A stretch of DNA of 64,000 bases from Tetrastigma voinierianum (Eukaryota; Streptophyta; Magnoliopsida; Vitales; Vitaceae), in assembly GCA_016808115.1 (NCBI GenBank), contig JAEQBH010000656.1, positions 3,651,001 to 3,715,000 of the forward strand, given 5' to 3'. Every line of letters starts with the position of its first letter. Positions within the stretch are counted from its first letter, which is position 1. A model generated the notes under the pieces. That model saw only the letters and a program-made list of their open reading frames with translations. It was not told the DNA's origin and searched no databases. Shown here piece by piece: positions 47,501 to 53,500 of this stretch. Both the position numbers and the translations under genes were made by a program.

Positions 47501-50500
47501 ACCCATCATAATTAAATTTTACGGCCAACACCTAACAATAGCCAATGGTCTTCTTTCCAATAGGTAAAGGCACCAAGTATCATGTACCATTGTCATCTAA
47601 ATCCTGCATTTCATCCACCATAGCACTACGCCAACCAAGGTGAGATAAAGCCTCACAAACATTGTTAGGAAGAGAAATATAATCAAGAGATGCAATAAAG
47701 GAATAAAAGGAAGAAGACAAATGGTTATAAAAAACAAACGAAGAAATTGGGTGAGCACACTGACATTTACCTTTATCGAGAGCAATCGAAAGATCATCAT
47801 TTTAGATTGGATCTGATGACGAAGTAGCCGGTGTTGGACTAGAGACTAGAGGGTTCTAGCGCCGAGAATATACCTGAGTAGTGGGACGTTTAACAGGAAC
47901 AAGAGCTGGAGTAGGAGTTGGTGGAGCCTATGAGGCAATAGTGTACACTAATAAATCATTATCCTCCCCCTGACTAGGAATGGGCGAAGAAATGGAAAAT
48001 GGGGTAGTGCCAGAATGTACTTGTCAGTGCACTTAAAGTAATGTCAAAGAGTGGGACGATAACACCTATACCCTTTCTGAACACAAGGATAGCCCATAAA
48101 GATACACTTTAAGGACTTCGAATCAAGTTTAGAGACTTGAGGACGGACATCTCGAACAAAGCATGAGCATCCAAATACCTTGGGATCAATAGGGAACAAA
48201 GAATTATTTGGAAACAACTGGTGATAAGGAGTAACCCAATTAAGAATCAACGAGGGCATCTTATTAGTCAAAAAACAAGTTATGGAGACTGGACCGGCCC
48301 AAAAATGTTTAGGGGCATTCATCTGGAACAAAAGGACCTAGGCAGTCTCAAGAAGATGTTTATTATTTCTCTCGGTACCCCATTTAAAGAGGGTGTATCA
48401 ACACGAAATCAATAAATCCCATGTTATTTATTAACATGGAAATTTGAAAATATTAAGGCAAATATTCATATTATCACTTCTCAATGTTTGAATAGAGTCA
48501 TGGAATTGTGTTTGAATTTCAGCACAAAAGGCACTAATAGGAGAAAAAAGCTCATAACGACTTTTCATTTGATAAAGCCAAGTGACACGAGAGAAATCGT
48601 CAACAAAAGTAACGATGTACTTAAACCCAATGGAAGACATAACTGGACAAGGACCCCCAATCGGGAATGGTAGCACCAGACGGAAGTTTATTGACTCTAG
48701 GGCTCAAATTGATGAAGTTTAAGCGTATTGGCGCTGACTCCACCGAGTTCAATGAGGATGAGTAGAAGCGGGATATAGCTTATTCAACGGAGAATGGTGA
48801 CTGGCTGACAACGTAATTCGAATGGGATAACGGCTCGGAAACAACTGACGTGCTTTGGCGCTTGATGTCGAGCAATAATCGGGGGGAAAGAATGAGATCT
48901 TTGCAATTAAGTTAATACGAATAGGTTTACTCACATAAATTAATTAAAGAGAATTGTAAGGCGAGAGATTCAATTTACGGAAAAGGGCAAAATCGTAATT
49001 TCGAGTTCTGAAATTGTAATTCGGTTAAAAATCGAGAATTTATTCTACCGGATCTCCCTCGGATGGCCGAAGCGGATTTCAGATTGGAATCGTCTCATGA
49101 AATCCCAGTAGCGCGTCGAATTCCGTCCGAAGATTCGAGGCGGTCGGAGTTGGCATGTTTTTCGACGTCGCGGTCGGGTGTCGTAAGGCGATATTTGATC
49201 ACGTGAAGTCACATATAACACTTACTCATGTGCCATAAGTGGCGTGAGGTGAAAATGATGAAATGAGCGGCCGGGGAATTAGTGTAGAGTGACAAAGCTG
49301 AGTTAAGAAAGAGGACATAATGGTCATTATTTAAATTCTTAAGTTAGAAAAAGACAAATTAGCCAATAGTGGCGCTAACTTCACTCTAAAACCAAAGACC
49401 AAAAGCGATGAGAAATGAAAGGAGATCACGGTGGCTATGGTGGTTCATTTCTAAGTGAGAGAGAGGAACTTCTCTCCCCAGATTTCTGGCGATCAGGCCA
49501 TTGAAGTCGTCGGGACAAGAAACAAGGCGCTCTACGCATCAGAGACCTACGATGTGAGCCGGGTTTTGAGAGTTTGCAGGCCAATCTAGTGGTGGGGTTT
49601 CTCCCTACTTGGGTTTATTATTTGTTTAGTACTTTGTTGATGTTTGAGTTGAATGAGGGCGTGAGGGCCCCGTTATTCCAGGTCCCAAAACTTAGGACCA
49701 AATGTGAGAATTTTGGAGCCCTCTCTCGCGTCAGAGTGGTAGTTTAGAAATTTGTTTGGGCATCCTTGTGGTGATGTTCTATGCATAAATGATGCTTTGA
49801 TGTGGCAGCTGGGCGGAGTAGCCGTGAAGTCGGGTTCACTAGTGAGCCCAGGTAATTTGTGGTATTAGGGGCCAAGCGGGTTTCATATTCAGAATAGTGT
49901 TCACAAAATAATTTTTTGTGAAATAATGTGTTGGTTGAGTAATTCCGTCGAGTTGCTCGTGTTTGATCATTAGCCCATTGAGCTAATTTTTTGGTGTATG
50001 GAAATGTGAAATTATAACATGATTGTGTGATTTAAATTAGCTATGTGAATATATGCATGATTATATTTGCATGTGTTATAAAATTGAAATGGAATTGGCA
50101 TCATGCATTCCATATGCTGGGGCACCCCCAGGGCGATAGGAGTGTGAGTGCATGAGGTAATTCTTGAGAGAGATGGTTGGAGGATTGTCACGAAGAAAAA
50201 TAATGAATATCGGAGGAGTAGTCAGATAAAATATCAATCGTCGGAGTTAGCCCCGAATTGATATACGGCGGAGGGTAGTCCATTACATATCAGAAATCGT
50301 CAGAGATGGCCCAATTGATATATCTGTCGAAGGGTTGTCCCTGAACAAAATAAAAACTAGGAGTTACCATACGTGGGCAGCGAGGTGTGAGGGAGTCGGA
50401 AAAGGGCTGAATGTGAGATGATCGGTTAGGCGTTAGTAGGATGTCACGTTTCTTCAAATGTGTGTTATTTTGGGCGATTGCGTATGCGCCCAGGTGGAAG

Positions 50501-53500
50501 TAGCCCACTTAGGGTGATTCCACTCTGCCAGGCATTAGCTCACCTGTCGGGGATACTATTTTTGGTGCGGAAGTGTGCGAGGGAGGCCAGGTTCGTCGTA
50601 GGCGTTTAGAAGAAAGCGGGAATGTGGGCACTGATGGTTTGCGTGTATTAGAATGTTTTTCGTTTTAATATATGTGTTGTATAAGAGTAGATCATTAACT
50701 CTTGTAAGCTAGGATATATAGTTGGGATGTTTTATGGTATTGGTTATGGGCCCAGTGGCGTTTACTCATGTGATGTAGTTATATTGGATAGTTGGGGATA
50801 TATGTTTTGAGTATAATACGGGGGCTTGATAGGTCATTTTCTTTCGAGTATAGTTGTATGAGACCCTGTGTGGTCATTGTGTATATTGGGACAGGTTATA
50901 TACAAGTGTTGTATTTGGGTAGAGCTGGCCTGAGGAGACTCTGCCGGGTCCACCTGCACATCAGGTAAGGCGTCGGGTAACTAGGCATCCACTAGTATTC
51001 CGCGAGGTTGTGGTGAGTGGCGGACCCGAGGAATTGGGCGTCACGAATTGGTAAACTTAGAATAGAGGTCAAAGTGATTAGAGGAGTCGGATGAATTGTC
51101 CCTGACCCAAGGACACAAGATGTTGACCCATCTGCAAGGGTAATAAAACATGTGTTGTGGTTTTTGCGACTCAGCGAGGAATTAATAGTATTAGAAAGTA
51201 GATGTAAGACTGAGTAATTTTTGATATTGAGATTGACTAAAATGCTGATTTTATATTGCAACCTCCTACACTTAGGCTTACATGGCACGGATTAAGCAAG
51301 TAATGTCTTACGCTCCTCTTGAGGGTTTCTTGTTAGTCATAGAAGCAGATCTAACTGAAACAAGTCGCTGAAAATCCAAAAAAAATACCAAAAAAATAGG
51401 ATCTTACAAGGAATCAAGGAAAATAGGAAGAAATCCTAGAAAAACATGGCTGGCGGACACAAAATAATTTGAAAAACACTGTTACAAGCATCGGAGGAGG
51501 GAGGCAGGTGGCTAGGTTAGACCGTCGGCGGTCGACAATGCTGGAGGAGGAGGAGGCGCGTCACCGGAAAGTCCTTCACCCATGTTCACGCACTGGCACG
51601 TGAGGAAGAGCGCAACCACAGAGAAGTAGCGCCTGGCGGCGCGTGGGGGACCTGTTGCCGGAGCTTCTTCCTCCAGTGGGTAGATCAGGTGTCGGCTATC
51701 CAAGTGTGGTGGTCATTGGCCGAAGTTGAGACGTCGGGAAGTGCGCCAGAGTTCAGTCATTGGCAGTGACAGGTTTTTCTCGAGATTTTTTCCAAAAAAA
51801 AATGCCTTTTTCTAAATGAATTAAGCCCTAGGCTTTGATACCATGTAATCATAGGTAATTGAAGAAAAACTGTATATTTCATTGATCATAAACCACCTAT
51901 TTATATATTAGACTATCCCAAACCAAATAGGAAAGAATATGAAGTTTCCTAACTCTACATGAATGCAAGTTTTCTTTTTTCAACTAGTTTTTAATTCTAT
52001 AATACTATTACACCCAAACATCGAAATGAACTAACTCAAAAGGAGCAGAAGCTCGTTTATTGACTTTGGGACTCAAATGCATGCAAAGAAGCTTAACATA
52101 TTGGCACGACTCATAGTTCGGTAAGGGATAGAGCGGGGCCTTAAGCTTCTTCAATGGAGAGAGAAGGATGACCCAAGCGGCTTGATGTAATTCGAGATGA
52201 AGTGACTCCCGGAACAAGCAACAGACTTTGGCACCTCTGGGTCAATGATGTAGAGACCCCCAAACTTGTGTCCTTTGTCAATTATTCGCTTTGTCGAAAG
52301 ATCCTGAATTAGACAATAATCAGGAAAAAATGAGATACTGCAATTAAGTGTACGAATGAGTTTACTCACATGAATTAAATTAAAAGATGATTGTGGTAAA
52401 CTCAAAACATTGGTCAAAGTGATTTGAGGAGTAGCATGAATTGTTCTTGACCCAAGGACACAAGATGTTGACCCATCTGCAAAGGTAATAGTAGAGGTAG
52501 AAGGGTGTGACTGAAAGTAGCAAGTAAGCTGGAATTACCTATCATGTGGTCGATGGCTCTAAAGTCAATGACCAATATGGAGGAAGAGGAAATAAGACAT
52601 GTGTTGGTTTTACCTAACTCAACAAGTGTAGTGATAGAAGTAGATGCAAACTTAAGTGATTTCAGATAATGAAAAGACTAATTTCTTCGATTTTTATTCT
52701 GCAACTTCCGACAATTCTAACGTGCATGCCCTAGATTATGGCAATAATGACCCAACTCCTCGTAAGGGTTTCTTGTTAGTCATAGAAGTAGATCTAATTG
52801 AAACAAGCCTCTAAAAATCCGAAAAATACCCGAAAATAGGATCTTGCAAAGAAAATGACCACCTTTCCACGAAAAACATCACCTAAATGGATTTTGGTCC
52901 CACAAACCTCAAAACACCTGTGGGAGCTACTGGATCTCCAACAAGTCAGAAAAATCAAGAAACCCTAGAAAACAAAGGCAGCCGAACACAAAGATTAGGC
53001 TTCCCACGCTTGCAAAAATGGATTAACAAGGCCAGCTACTTAACTAACCAGCATAACTAAAGACCTAATATTTTGGTTGTTCAAACTTTGTTTCTTATTT
53101 CTAAAAATACAAACATGCTTAGTAAATTTGTACAAGAAGATTGAAAAACAACTATAACAATAAAAGAAAAAGGGTGTTGTGATACCCAATGGTTTTTCCA
53201 TATTCACAAGTGAGACACAATTGTAATGGGTTTGTTTAAAAAATAAGAATGGATAAAAATAAATGAATGAAATGTTGTTGACTGATGGGTGTTGATTCCT
53301 CAATAATTCGCTTAAAATATATATATATATATATATATCTTTAGAATCTGTTTGGATACCCTTCTTATTTTATATTATTAAGATGAAAATGGTAGAAACT
53401 TTTATATAAGATACAAAAATTTATAGAAGGCTTGCACTGAGAAAGAAATGGTTTTAAAGCTGTTCAGACTGTTAAGAGAAAAGGAATTCTCTGATTTCAT

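Larger units (their letters stand above)
45749..52012 (-). mobile_element. Copia B nested in copia A, with a gypsy solo LTR inside
   Basis: The 3' LTR is 45749 to about 45909 and the 5' LTR 51844-52012, with primer site TGGTATCAAAGCC (- strand) next to the latter. The - strand order is gag remnant, protease, integrase, RT, RNase H. A solo LTR (48956-51044) splits the protease region. Without it the element is about 4.2 kb. Flanks AGGCA and CCCAA do not match, and host A sequence is missing at the junction. Confidence 0.8.
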
